The position numbers and the translations under genes were made by a program. This document shows, piece by piece, positions 21,803-33,079 of a DNA stretch of 64,000 nt (positions within the stretch are counted from its first letter, which is position 1; every line of letters starts with the position of its first letter). The notes beneath the pieces were generated by a model. That model searched no databases. It worked only from the letters and a program-made list of their open reading frames with translations, and was not told the origin of the DNA. This DNA is from Wurfbainia villosa (taxonomy: Eukaryota > Streptophyta > Magnoliopsida > Zingiberales > Zingiberaceae). The stretch covers positions 24,077,245 to 24,141,244 of the forward strand of contig CM046003.1 in the NCBI GenBank assembly GCA_025175895.1. The letters are read 5' to 3'.

Positions 21803-22628
21803 AAATTTAATAATGCACCTTCTTTAATTTATAGGCAAAAGCATGCTAGGAATTTTGTTTCTATTACTCATGAACAAAAGCATGCTAGAAATAGGTTTTA
21901 TTGTTTAGGTGCTAAGAGTGTCAACCTTAGGAATAAGGAGAAATTTGAGACTAATGTCCCTAAAACAATCTTACCTAAGGACAAACCTAGATCGAACAAT
22001 GCTAGACCTATCCTTCCTAGGGAGACCATTAGAAAGATAGAGGATCACCTAGGCATCAACCCTAAATGGATTAGACATACGCCTAGAAATAAAAAATATC
22101 TCAAGAGTTAATGAAAAATTAAAAATTGAGATATTAAAAAAGGAAAATTAAGTCTTGAGGTCAAGGCTTGAGAAACTTGAAAAGACCCTTAGAAAGATGC
22201 AAAATTCAATTAAAGGGTCAAATAGTCAAAACCTAGGGTGTAAGAGGCAAGAACTATCTAGGAGGCAAAGTTTGGGTCACAAGCCTATGTCTAAAAGGGT
22301 AATGCCTACTTACCACAATGTTCCATTTGACTATGGAACTAAACCTAGGTCTAGGAAAACCAAGGTCAATAGGGAAGTCATCCCTAAGGTTGACCAAGGT
22401 AAGTGTCTAGTGGCTAAGGTTTCAAGAAAACCTAGGGAAGCCACTAAGAAGGTTACAAGGGGAGTTACCCCTAGAGTTAACCTAGGTAAGACCCAAATGA
22501 CCAAGGCTTCTAAGCCTAAAAGGGTCATTAGGAGGGTACCTAGGGAGGTCATCCCTAAGGAATACCTAGTAAACCCAAGGAGCTCCAATAGGTATTGGGT
22601 TCCTAGGAGTGTGATCGATTCACGCTAA
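21803..22628 (+). pseudogene. E4 gag, C-terminal part only
   Basis: The sequence starts abruptly in mid-gag (AAATTTAATAATGCACC, compare 18104) immediately after the E3 LTR end. It runs parallel to the E3 gag to its stop. The frame at 22155-22628 encodes the coiled-coil (LEKLEKTLRKM) and the conserved end VNPRSSNRYWVPRSVIDS. Upstream parts have frameshifts near 22110. The abrupt start at an LTR edge suggests that E3 inserted into the E4 gag and that the left half of E4 was later lost. Confidence 0.8.
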
Positions 22629-23009
22629 ATGGATTTAGATGTGCCAACCTTGAATGGATAAGTAGTTAACCTAACCATAGTAAAGGTGACACTTTAGGTC
22701 ATTTTTAAGGTTTTTGGATACCTTGGAAATAGGTTTGAATTATAATCCTAAAAGATTTTAAGATGTGCCAATATACTTTGAAGATTATGAAAAATCAATC
22801 AAATTGGCACAAATTAGGTTTAGAGGTCATAGTGTGTCATTTTGGGTTTTTTGGTACACTTGGGAGATAAGTAATAATATGGCAAAATGGACTAAATAAT
22901 AACAAATGACAATTAATATTAAAACTTAGGTATTTAATACCTTAGTATTTATACTTGTCATGCTTTGTTTGTCTTACCATGTCATGACATCATGTTTATT
23001 TTAAACATA
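22629..23009 (+). mobile_element. E4 non-coding region, left piece
   Basis: It aligns with 18896-19180 of E3 (GTTAACCTAACCATAGTA, TGTGCCAAT and ACCATGTCATGACATCAT blocks). Similarity stops near 23000, where unrelated DNA begins. The continuation of E4 is found at about 41018. Confidence 0.65.
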
Positions 23010-24197
23010 CTTTGAAAAACAGTTTGTACTTGATCAGCAAAAGTGGTATAAATTTGTTAAAAACTTTAAAGCTTTTGCTAGGTTTAAGTTTGTGTCAATA
23101 TTAAAATCTGAAAAAGATATATTTTTCAACTTATTTTTCCTTGATAGTAAATGACTTAAAAGGCGTTCAATTTACATGTGCTTGTCCATGAAAATATAGT
23201 GATTTTATCTTTGGAGAGATTTGAGCTTCATTTGGAAGAGTATAAACCTCGATAATGTCGATCATTGCTTATCACCATTGATAAGTGTGTCGGACGGTCA
23301 TCGGTTCCTTTGGCGGTCCACTTCCACTTGTGGCAATCGACTACCACACCCACAGAATGCTCCATGTCGACCAATTCGATTGATCAACATCGATCGACCA
23401 CCGCTCGAATGCTCGTGAGTGATTCGCTCTCCATCAGCGCGTAGTTTATCGATTCGGTGATGCCACGGATATTAGGTGCATCGGGCGATTCGACTTGCAA
23501 AAACCCGAAGTCCTTCTCGTTTCTTCCTTCGTTGTGTTCCTCCGCCAAGTCCTTCTCGCCCTTCTCTCTTTTTCCGACGATCTCACCGATCGGTTCTCGT
23601 GCTCGAAGGCTCTTTCGACTCGAGGACCCTCTCCTCTCACCATTTCAAGCCTCGGTCTCCACCACAGCCTACCCCTTCGGTTAGGGATTTGTGGAACCTC
23701 GACTTCGGCGCTGTTTTTGGTCATTAGCAGCTTTCCACCATGCCTCCTAAGTTAACGCTCACCCCTACTCTTGGATTCATTGTTTATCTACTCTTGATTC
23801 ACTAACCACTGTTGTCTTTGTTTGTTTGTGTGATGCATTCATCATGATCATGCATTTTTTACCTGCATTTGTTTCTTTCAATCCACACATTTAGGTTTAA
23901 ACGTCTTGCATCTAAACACACACCTACACCACCTGTTCATGAGGGACCGTCGAACCCTCAACCATCTACTGATGATCGGTTTCCCACTTCGGGCCATGAG
24001 CTTGCATTTCACAAAAACAAATTTCAACTCATTCCTCCTTGAGCATTGGACCCCAAATTCTTCAAAGATCACTGCTTTGACATTATCCAGATCATCCGTT
24101 TCTACAACCTAGAGTCCTTGTGTTTTGTGAACATTCGGCCAATTCTACTTTGCTTTCATAATTTTTCAATAACTTGCAATCGATTGGAGAGGGGAGA
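23010..24197 (+). pseudogene. Transposon-protein-like gene fragment, part 1
   Basis: This DNA is unrelated to the flanking Sireviruses. The first ~700 bp show no clear product. From about 23741 a start MPPKLTLTPT is seen. After a possible intron ending at the acceptor-like TTTAGG (~23893), an open stretch runs to 24197 with RFKRLASKHTPTPPVHEG and FHKNKFQLIPP, one TGA, then KFFKDHCFDIIQIIRFYNLE. The frame runs to the very edge of the E5 LTR and continues after E5 at 33010. From memory it resembles the long plant repeat ORFs annotated as putative plant transposon protein (PF20167-like); this is unverified. Confidence 0.4.
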
Positions 24198-25312
24198 TGT
24201 TGGTGCAGTAGGCACCTAAGTCGAACCTGAGTTTTGATTATAGCAAACGATACAAAGTTAAGCTCATGTCGTTATCTCACGAGTTGAATCGAGTGTGTAG
24301 AAAATTGCTATAGCTGGAGCTGAAGGCTAGCGACACCCGGAGGAAGCCGCGGTGGTCGAGCGACACTCAAGTGACTTCGGAGGGAGCCGAAGGAATCGAG
24401 TGGTAGGCCGGAAGCAAAAGCAACACAATAAGTATCGAGGTAAGCTCGTGTGTGCGAGCGTAAGTGAGGTCGTATCCTCTTTACGGGGATGATCTTAAGC
24501 GTAGATCCAACCAAAGACATCCTATAGGTGTTCTAGGTCGAGATCGGACGGTCGGAGGCTGTCAAAATAATATTTTTGTTAAGCTAACTTTGCCTTGCAG
24601 CTAGCATCAGTCGACTGCCATCTTGGAGGACTCGACTGCCATCCTTCAGTCGACTGCCTGAGGTCAGCATTCGACTGATGCTACCATCAGTCGACTGATG
24701 ATGGCCATCAGTCGACTGATGGTCAAGGATCAACCTCGAGGAGTCAAGTCTTATCACCATTTTTCAAGGAACCATGTGCCCAATTCCTATTGGTTGAAGT
24801 TCCTCTCAAAAAGGGGATCAAAGGCTATAAAAGGAGGGCCAATCCTAGGGTTTCATTATCAATTCTAAGCTTCCAAAAGCCTCCGCCAAGCTGCAACTTT
24901 CCGACAACGAAGTGCTTCCTCTCCGACGTCTAGGTCTTGATTGCTTTCTTTTTGTAACGTCGGTTTAATCTTTTATTTCAGTTCATTACTGCAATTTCTC
25001 GGAGCTTTTATCGTAACGAGGAGAGGGGGAGTTTCCCCTCTACCTCAAGCTTTGTTTTTATTTGTATCGATCAACTCCTACCTCTAACGAGGAGGAGTTC
25101 TTTAGTGTTTTTGCCCTCCGTATGTGGTCAAGGACCACTAGGGCCTTGGAGTAGTAGCCGAAGGCTACGAACCAAGTAAAAATAGTTGTCTCCTTTATTT
25201 ATTGCTTATCTTTCCGCTGCAATTACTTATCTACTCGGGTTTTAACGAACGAACAAAAAAAAGGGTTTTATTGCTATTCAACCCCCCTCTAGCGATCCGC
25301 TTCGATCCAACA
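24198..25312 (+). repeat. E5 5' LTR
   Basis: 1115 bp, TGTTGGTGCAGTAGGCACC to GATCCAACA. It holds four exact CAGTCGACTG palindromes (24608, 24647, 24688, 24709), a CCAATTCCTATTGG pair (~24779), TATAAAA at 24826 and the C-rich ACCCCCCTCTAGCG block near 25280. It is highly similar to the 3' LTR by eye. Confidence 0.93.
24826..24832 (+). promoter_or_regulatory. TATA box in E5 5' LTR
   Basis: TATAAAA in AGGCTATAAAAGGAGGG, about 108 bp after the last palindrome of the U3 cluster. Confidence 0.65.
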
Positions 25313-25314
25313 AT

Positions 25315-25327
25315 TGGTATCAGAGCC
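25315..25327 (+). other. E5 primer-binding site
   Basis: TGGTATCAGAGCC, two bases after the LTR end AACA. Confidence 0.92.
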
Positions 25328-25666
25328 GGGGGCGCTTAGATTTGGTGAAACCAACAATCTAGTATTTTTTTACAGATTTGTTTTTCGTTCGTTTAAGTTT
25401 TTCTCCCGCACTACTAATCCAAGACGAAGTCTTGGTACTCTTCGTTTGGTTTTGTTTTGCAAGTATTCGCTTTTGGAGTAGCCGACGGTAAAATGGGCAT
25501 AACTTTTCGTACAAGTTGACCCACGAAACGGTCTACCTACCAAAATGAAGCTCTCTGAGAGATCTACACTTCTTACTAGAGTCAACCCTTGTAACAATCT
25601 GTCTTCATCCCCAAAAACCATCGTTTAGTACCATTTCTGGGACATTGAAGGTTGTTTCTCTTCCAA

Positions 25667-27304
25667 ATGGCCCATCTCAAGGGTTTTAGTACCATCCGAC
25701 CTCCGTTTTACAATGGAGATGATTTCCGTTACTGGAAAAGTCGGATGGAGTGCTTTCTTAAAACCCAAATCGAGATGTGGATCATAATCCAAACGGGATT
25801 CACACTTCCGACTAACGAAGTGGGTGAATCCTTGGATTATGACCAATGGACCATTGCGACAAAATGACAAGTCGAAGCCGACACCAAGGCAACTCAAATC
25901 CTTCAATGCGGCTTGTCTAAGGAGGAATTAAATCGCGTCGGCCCCTTCATAAGCGCAAAGGACCTTTGGACAAAGCTAGTGGAGCTACACGAAGGGACCG
26001 ATGAAGCCAAGGTATGTAAGCGTGATCTTTTATTTAATAAACTATATAATCTAAAAATGCAGGAACACGAGTCCGCGACACAACTTCACGCCCGCGTCCA
26101 AGACATAGTCAACAATCTACACGCGATCGGGCAAAAGGTCGAAAACCGCGACCTTATAATGTATGTCATAAACTCCTTTCCGAGGACTACCTTGTGGGCA
26201 TCCATGGTCGATGCCTACAAGGTCTCCAAGGATCTTTCGAAACTTAGGTTAGATGAACTATTTTCTGATTTTGAACTTCATGAGCAGTCTAACTCAGAAC
26301 CCGAGAAGGGTATAGTACTTTTTGCAGGATCAAGGAAGAAAACCGCAAGCAAGCCACCCCCGAAGGAAGAAGAGGATGAGTCCGATTCGGAGGTCGACCC
26401 AGAAATGGAGGCCGAACTAGTCAACCTAGTTCGAAGGATAGTCAAGGGCCGAAAGCGAACCATCACTCGACCCAATGAAGGTAAGCCTAAAAGTTCTAAT
26501 ATTAGGTGTTACGAATGCAACAAGTTTGGACACATCAAGTCCGAATGCCCAAAGCTTAAAAGCAAAGCACCAAAATACAAAAAGGCACTCAACGCTACAT
26601 GGGAAGAAGCGTCCAAGGAAGAAGACGATGATCGAGTCCTCATGGCTAAACCGGTTGAATCGAAGATGAAGTCGGAACCGGAACACGAATCGGAAACCGA
26701 AGACGAGTCAGACTGTGAAGCGCTATTCAAGACAAGCCACGGATACGCATCCGGTTCAAAAGATACACTCAAGGTAAGTCGATCTCTAATTAGTACGCTT
26801 TATAGTGCAATTAAATTCTTAACTAGGAAATTAGCTAAGTCCGAGTCCAAGGTCGAGACCCTGGTTGAGGAAGTTAAACTTCTCAAACACGAGGTCTCCC
26901 TAACCTCTTCAACTAGTCGAGTTCAAGAGGAGGACTCAACTCGGGTTGAAAAACTCGAAGTTGAGAACTCACTCTTGAAGAGTCAAGTCGAAGATCTTAG
27001 GAATACGTTGGAAATGTTTACTTTGGGATCCAAAGGACTTGACCTCCTACTTGGATCGCAAAGGGTCGTGTACAACAAGGTCGGGCTAGGGTTTAGCTCA
27101 AATATGACCAACAAGTCATATATGTCGATTGTAAGTCGACATAAAAAACGTGTCCAAGCATGGGTCCCTAAGACCACCTTAATTTCAAACTTAGGATCGA
27201 ACCAGTACTGGGTTCCCAAGGACCAAATCCACTATGTGGAGAGACCGAATCGATTCAACGGTTCAGGGGGAGCTAGTACGAAACTTGTTTGTGTTTTAAC
27301 CTAG
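25667..27304 (+). pseudogene. E5 gag (Sirevirus type) with one nonsense codon
   Basis: It starts MAHLKGFSTIRPPFYNG at 25667. A TGA at 25865-25867 interrupts an otherwise single frame of ~545 codons. The capsid part (KELVELHEGT-like to ELHEQ) is followed by a zinc knuckle CYECNKFGHIKSEC, acidic Glu/Asp-rich stretches, a coiled-coil (VEKLEVENSLLKSQVEDL) and the end LGSNQYWVPK. The product would package the RNA in cytoplasmic particles. The stop is followed by AAGTC and fits a CGA-to-TGA change. Apart from this the gene is well preserved. Confidence 0.9.
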
Positions 27305-27875
27305 AAATTGCATGCTTAAGTTTTTATTTAGTTTGATTTTCCTTTTTAGAATGGTTAGATAGGACTATAACTCGTCAATACTTGATAACATAGTACCGGG
27401 ATGCGGCGAGATGATAGTACGCTAGGAAAGCGGAGTCTTGTGTATTCGGGCTATATAAGGCGTATTTAGTTTGGTGCACTTGACCGAGCGGAACTAGCTG
27501 AAGCTACCTTGCCGTATCCTAGACTAGTTAGACCAGGAAGTGGTCTTAGGTAAGTCAAGTCTCTATTTTCTTGAAAATGGCTTTGTCTAAGGAAGTGGTC
27601 GTTGTTCCGATCAAAGAAGGCCTCTGTGCCTCGCCACCACTCTTGAAAAGGTGACTTGATGAGCCTAAGGTCAAATCCGAATCTAACGCAAGGTTGACAA
27701 GTGTTTAAGTCATTAAATTTAAATCAAGTAAAATTGGAAGTCATCTCACAAGAACATATAGGGTTAAAGTGTTTTATCATGTAGACATGGGTGAGATGAT
27801 TTAGATTAATAATTTTCAATCAATCTCTAATAAATCCAATATCCGATCCAACTACCTTACGTGTAGGATCAATGG
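27305..27875 (+). mobile_element. E5 non-coding gap between gag and pol
   Basis: 570 bp with stops in all frames. It contains a conserved module GGAAGTGGTCGTTGTTCCGA (27591-27610) that also occurs twice in E9. It also holds CATCTCAC (27742-27749) with GTGAGATG (27791-27798). The gap means pol is not a simple in-frame extension of gag in this copy. Confidence 0.7.
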
Positions 27876-28265
27876 ATGTTGGACAGTGGTTGCTCCCGAC
27901 ATATGACCGGGAATCAACTCAAGTTTTCGAAGCTTCGATTCAAACGACAAGGATCTGTAGCCTTCGGAAATAATGGCAAGCTCAAAATTATCGGATCAGG
28001 TGATATTGAGCTCAACTCAAATTTTATTATTCAAAATGTTTTATTAGTAGAAAATTTTCAATATAATTTACTTAGTGTAAGCCAATTGTGTGATAATAAC
28101 TATAAGGTCATATTTCTAGAAAATGAATGTGTAATTAATACAAATGAAACTTCTAAAACTATTCTTAAGGGAAGTAGAAATAACAATATTTACACCATTA
28201 ACTTAACTAACTCCTCAACTAAGTGTCTTATGACACGACAAGAGGAATCATGGTTGTGGCACTGA
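27873..28265 (+). pseudogene. E5 protease domain
   Basis: The frame opens with LDSGCSRHMTG, the aspartic protease active site (D-S-G) of copia elements. It continues through FGNNGKLKIIGSGDIEL and NLLSVSQLCDNNY, typical of the domain. It ends WLWH followed by TGA at 28263-28265, where the integrase zinc domain begins. The stop fits CGA to TGA. The protease would cut the Gag-Pol polyprotein. Confidence 0.88.
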
Positions 28266-28868
28266 CGACTCGGTCACTCACACCCAAGACTCATCCACAA
28301 GATGAGTCAGAGTGACTTAGTCAGAGGTTTGCCTAACCTCAATAACTTGAACAATAAAATATGTAATGTGTGTCAACAAGGTAAACAATCTAGGACACAA
28401 CATCAACTAACTAATCAAGAACGAACCAAAAGTGTGCTTGAGCTCCTACACATGGATCTATTTGATTCACACGGAGCTAAGTCACTTAATGGAAGTAAAT
28501 TCTGCTTAGTCATAATTGATGACTATTCTAGATTTACTTGGGTTAGGTTCATCAAACACAAAAGTGATACCCTAGATCAATTAATCAACCTATTTAAATT
28601 AATAGAAAATCAACAAAGCATTAAAATCAAAAGACTTAGGACTGATCATGGTGGTGAATTCGAGAACCATAGGTTTACAGAATTCTGTAACCTAAATGGA
28701 TACCACCATGAGTTCTCTTGGTCTAGAACTCCACAACAAAATGGCCTAGTTGTACATAAAAATAGAACACTACTAGAAGCCGCTAGGACAATGTTAAATG
28801 AGTATAATCTACCCGATAGGTTTTTGAAGCGAGCGTGAGTACAAAGATGCTATGTCCAAAATAGGATC
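28266..28868 (+). pseudogene. E5 integrase
   Basis: The HHCC zinc domain spans the stop: WLWH, LGHSHPRLIHKMSQ and CNVCQQGKQSR. The core keeps the first Asp (LLHMDLFDS) and second Asp (RTDHGGEF). The catalytic Glu is replaced by Val (28752-28754, in NGLVVHKNRT). The frame is lost near 28825-28865, between LPDRF and CYVQNRIL. So even a full-length product would be an inactive integrase. Confidence 0.87.
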
Positions 28869-28871
28869 CTT

Positions 28872-30962
28872 ATGATAAAGAGGCACCTTAAGACCTCATA
28901 CGAGATTTATCACGATAAAATACCTAACATCAAGTACTTTAGGGTATTTGGATGTAAGGTACATATCCTAAACACTAAGGATTACCTAGGGAAATTTACA
29001 TCCAAAACCACGATCGGAATCTTTCTAGGATACTCGACTACAAGTAGAGCTTATAGAGTATATAACCATGACACCCTTACAGTCGAAGAGACTATTAATG
29101 TAGTATTTGATGAAGGACACGAACCTACAAAACCCCTGGCAACCCCAATTAGCGAGCCGATTCATACTAGACCTAACTCTGATCCACAGATCAGGTCTAG
29201 TGTTAATCCTAATCTAAGTCAACCAAGTCACTCTAATGACCAAGTGATAGATGACTCTAACCAAACTAGAACTCAAACGAGTCATCCTATTGATCAAGTT
29301 GTAGACTCAAACCCAAATCCAACTAGGACTCAAACGAATCATCCTATCGACCAAGTGATAGGTGATCCAAGTCTAGGAGTTCGAACTAGAGCCTCATACA
29401 GAAACCTTAGTCAAATCTCCTTAATTTCCAAAATTGAACCCAAGACTATTGACCAAGCTCTTCTTGATCCCGATTGGATTATTGCAATGCAAGAAGAGTT
29501 GGCTCAATTCACTAGGAACGAAGTATGAGAATTAGTACCACCACCTAAAGATAAAACAATCATTGGAACAAGGTGGGTGTTTAGAAATAAACTTGATGAT
29601 AAAGGTGAAGTGGTTAGAAATAAAGCTAGACTAGTCGCTAAAGGGTTTAGTCAAGTCGAAGGTTTAGATTACGACGAGACCTATGCCCCAGTAGCTAGAT
29701 TAGAGTCCATTCGAATGCTATTAGCGTATGCAGCACATCGAGGATTTAAGTTGTTTCAAATGGATGTGAAATCTACGTTCTTAAATGGATACATTAAAGA
29801 AGAAGTTTATGTTAGTCAACCCCCCGGTTTCGAAAGTTTAGACAAACCCGACCATGTCCTTAGGTTAAAGAAAGCTCTCTATGGACTTAAACAAGCTCCT
29901 CGAGCTTGGTACGAGAGACTTTCGATTTATCTTAAGTCCAAAGGTTTTAACCAAGGTGTAGTTGACCCAACTCTTTTCGTAAAAACCTTAGGTAAAGACA
30001 TATTCATAGCCCAAATCTACGTAGATGATATTATTTTCGGAACCACCAACTCAATCCTACTAAATGAGTTCATTTCACTTATGGAAAGTGAATTTGAAAT
30101 GAATTTAGTAGGCGAGTTAAGCTTCTTTTTAGGTCTACAAATTAAACAAACTAAAGATGGAATATACCTACATCAACGCAAATATACTAGGGAATTAATT
30201 AAACGCTTTGGAATGCAAGACGCTAAAATTATTAATACCCCAATGACAACTAATGTGAATATAGAAGAAGATGTAATCGGAAATTCAATTGATTTAAAAT
30301 ACTATAGAAGCGTAATAGGGAGTCTCCTTTACTTAACTACAAGCCGACCCGATATCTTATTTGCAGTAAGTATGTGCGCAAGGTTCCAAACATGTGCCAA
30401 GGAGTCTCACCTAACTCTAGTCAAGCGTATCCTTAGATATCTAAAGGGTACACTTAATGTCGGTATTTGGTACCCTAGATCTACCGAGTTCGAACTAACC
30501 GGCTACTCCGATTCAGACTATGCTGGTAGTAAGCTCGATAGAAAGAGTACGAGTGGTTGTTGTCAACTTCTCGGCTCGAGTCTAGTGAGTTGGTGCAGTA
30601 GGAAGCAACACTGTGTTGCCTTATCTACCACCGAAGCCGAATACATCGCGATGGGTGAGTGTGTCACTCAGCTTCTTTGGATGAAGCACACTCTCCGCGA
30701 CTTTAAGTTAGACTTTACAAATACTAAACTTCACGTAGATAACATTAGTTCAATTAATCTTACTAAGAATCCGATATGTCACTCTAGGACTAAACATATA
30801 GAGGTCAAACACCATTTCATTCGAGAACATGTGGCCAACGGAGTCATACAACTCGAATACGTCGAATCGAAGACTAACTTGGCAGACCTATTTACTAAAC
30901 CCTTACCCGAAGCTGAATTTAGTCTATTAAGACGAAAATTGGGCATGTGCGTAGTAGAATAG
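28872..30962 (+). pseudogene. E5 integrase tail, reverse transcriptase and RNase H
   Basis: The frame starts in the integrase C-terminal part (SYEIYHDKIPNIKYFRVFGCK). A Pro/Thr/Gln-rich linker follows, then a TGA at 29526-29528 in place of the Trp of the NEVWELV-type motif. From 29577 a 461-codon open frame holds all RT blocks (KARLVAKGFSQVEG, YGLKQAPRAWYERL, YVDD at 30018-30029). It ends in RNase H with its acidic residues apparently intact (YSDSDYAG, TTEAEYIAMGE, LHVDN, NLADLFTK). This is the only undamaged RT/RNase H segment in the window. Confidence 0.9.
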
Positions 30963-31893
30963 GACTTTGCAAATTATATTACTACTATTTCTTACTTTTC
31001 ATTTTTCATGGAACTAGTATAGGATATACCTTAGATATCATGCACCTATAGATTTAAGGAGCCAATACATCTCACAACACATAGGACTAATGTGTTTGTG
31101 TACTTAGCCACGTAGATGGCCGTGAGATGTTAGGACCTTACTCCTGGTTCCAGATGTAGAGCTAGTGCATCGCCATGAACCACGGAGTATAATCATACAT
31201 ACTAACCGACTCTGACCAGGACTGGTTGATCTTTCATATCAATCAAGCCAAATATGAGTCGAACATTTTATAGATGAGCTTATTTTCAGTATATTATTTT
31301 CAAAATAATGTGGAACATGCTTGGACTTTAAATTTTATACTTATTTTTCACACACCCTTCCACTTTTCGATATATGGCAAAAGGGGGAGAAAAAGGCCAA
31401 AGTTAAGGGATCAAAAATAAATTTTCATGGCCAAAAGTTAAGTAAATATTTACTTAACTTTAAAAATTTACTTAAAAGGAAGTAAAGGCCAAGTTAAGAG
31501 AATTCTTAACTTAAACTTATTATTTTTTTTAAACACTATGGCCAAGTGCTAATGCTTTACTTAAGAAAGGGGGAGAAAGGGTCAAGTTAAGAAGTCTTCT
31601 TAACTTAAAATGTGTTACTAAGGCCAACTTTAAGTAATGTTAATTACTTAAACTCTTCCTAAATATCAATCCTCAAGGGGGAGGACTAAGGTCTTCTTTC
31701 AAGACTCACCCCTGGTCCAAGGAGGTTTCCTCAAGGGGGAGTACTTGAAGAAAATTCTTACTACTCCAACTTAATCTTTATTTTTGTTTTTCATGCACAT
31801 TATTATTCTTCATGCATGCTATTTTTTATTCTTCATGCATGCTATGTTCTTAACTTTGTATGTGGGTTTGTCATAAATCAAAAAGGGGGAGAT
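30963..31893 (+). mobile_element. E5 non-coding tail with multiplied polypurine tracts
   Basis: No ORF is supported. CATCTCAC (31068-31075) and GTGAGATG (31122-31129) form the shared inverted repeat. AAGGGGGAG-type tracts occur near 31382, 31565, 31674 and 31734, and directly before the LTR (31880-31893, AAAAAGGGGGAGAT). Multiplied purine tracts are a known Sirevirus trait; only the last adjoins the LTR. Confidence 0.8.
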
Positions 31894-33004
31894 TGTTGGT
31901 GCAGTAGGCACCTAAGTCGAACCTGAGTTTTGATTATAGCAAACGATACAAAGTTAAGCTCATGTCGTTATCTCACGAGCTGAATCGAGTGTGCAGAAAA
32001 TTGCTATAGCTGGAGCTGAAGGCTAGCGACACCCGGAGGAAGCCGCGGTGGTCGGGCGACACTCGAGTGACTTCGGAGGGAGCCGAAGGAATCGAGTGGA
32101 AGGCCGGAAGCAAAAGCAACACAGTAAGTATTGAGGTAAGCTCGTGTGTGCGAGTGTAAGTGAGGTCGTATCCTCTTTACGGGGATGATCTTAAGCGTAG
32201 ATCCAACCAAAGACATCCTATAGGTGTTCTAGGTCGAGATCGGATGGTCGGAGACCGTCAAAATAATGTTTTTGTTAAGCTAACTTTGCCTTGCAGCTAG
32301 TATCAGTTGACTGCCAACTTGGAGGACTCGATTGTCGTCCATCGATCATTTGCTGAGGTCGATTCGGTGATGCTACCATTAGTCGACTGATGATGGCCAT
32401 CAATCGACTGATGGTCAAGGATCAGCCTCGAGGAGTCAAGTCTTATCACCATTTTTCAAGGAACCATGTGCCCAATTCCTATTGGTTGAAGTTCCTCTCG
32501 AAAAGGGGCTTAAAGGCTATAAAAGGAGGGTCAATCCTAAGGTTTCATTATCAATTCTAAGCTTCCAAAAGCCTCCGCCAAGCTGCAACTTTCCGACAAC
32601 GAAGTGCTTCCTCTCCAACGTCTAGGTCTTGATTGCTTTCTTTTTGTAACGTCTGTTTAATCTTTTATTTCAGTTCATTACTGCAATTTCTCGGAACTTT
32701 TATCATAACGAGGAGAGGGGGAGTGTCCCTCTACCTCAAGCTTTGTTTTTATTTGTATCGATCAACTCCTACCTCTAACGAGGAGGAGTTCTTTAGTGTT
32801 TTTTCCCTCCGTACGTGGTCAAGGACCACTAGGGCCTTGGAGTAGTAACCGAAGGCTACGAACCAAGTAAAAATAGTTGTCTCCTTTATTTATTGCTTAT
32901 CTTTCCGCTGCAATAACTTATCTACTCGGGTTTTAACGAACGAACAAAAAAAAAGGGTTTTATCGCTATTCACCCCCCCTCTAGCGATCCGCTTCGATCC
33001 AACA
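31894..33004 (+). repeat. E5 3' LTR
   Basis: Direct repeat of 24198-25312, 1111 bp, ending GATCCAACA. Several U3 palindromes that are intact in the 5' LTR are changed here (for example CAGTTGACTG near 32299 and CAATCGACTG near 32400). Confidence 0.93.
32518..32524 (+). promoter_or_regulatory. TATA box in E5 3' LTR
   Basis: TATAAAA in AGGCTATAAAAGGAGGG. Confidence 0.6.
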
Positions 33005-33079
33005 GGAGGTACCAGACTCGCATTACTCAACATGATCTGGACTTCACTCCCCAGATCTAGGCCGACTTTCTTGGGTGTC
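33005..33079 (+). pseudogene. Transposon-protein-like gene fragment, part 2
   Basis: This 75-bp island lies between E5 and E6. With the E5 duplication counted once, the frame that reaches 24197 continues here without a stop to 33079 (ALLNMIWTSL). The last five bases GTGTC are the E6 target duplication. It links the pieces before E5 and after E6 into one ancestral locus. Confidence 0.5.

Larger units (their letters stand above)
24198..33004 (+). mobile_element. E5: full-length Sirevirus-type Ty1/copia retrotransposon
   Basis: LTRs at 24198-25312 and 31894-33004 flank PBS, gag, a non-coding gap, protease, integrase, RT, RNase H, a 0.9-kb non-coding tail and a purine tract. The flanks are GGAGA (24193-24197) and GGAGG (33005-33009), a 5-bp duplication with one change. 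The duplication is supported because an unrelated reading frame continues across the empty site. Long Gag with coiled-coil tail, separated gag and pol, multiplied purine tracts and the C-rich LTR end point to Sireviruses. It is the most complete element of the window but carries several stops. Confidence 0.93.

Noticed and set aside
23457..23755. Three overlapping 75-86-codon frames as a host gene exon
   Set aside because: Frames overlap in all phases, the composition is C/T-rich, and there is no recognisable domain; kept only as part of the fragment described at 23010-24197.
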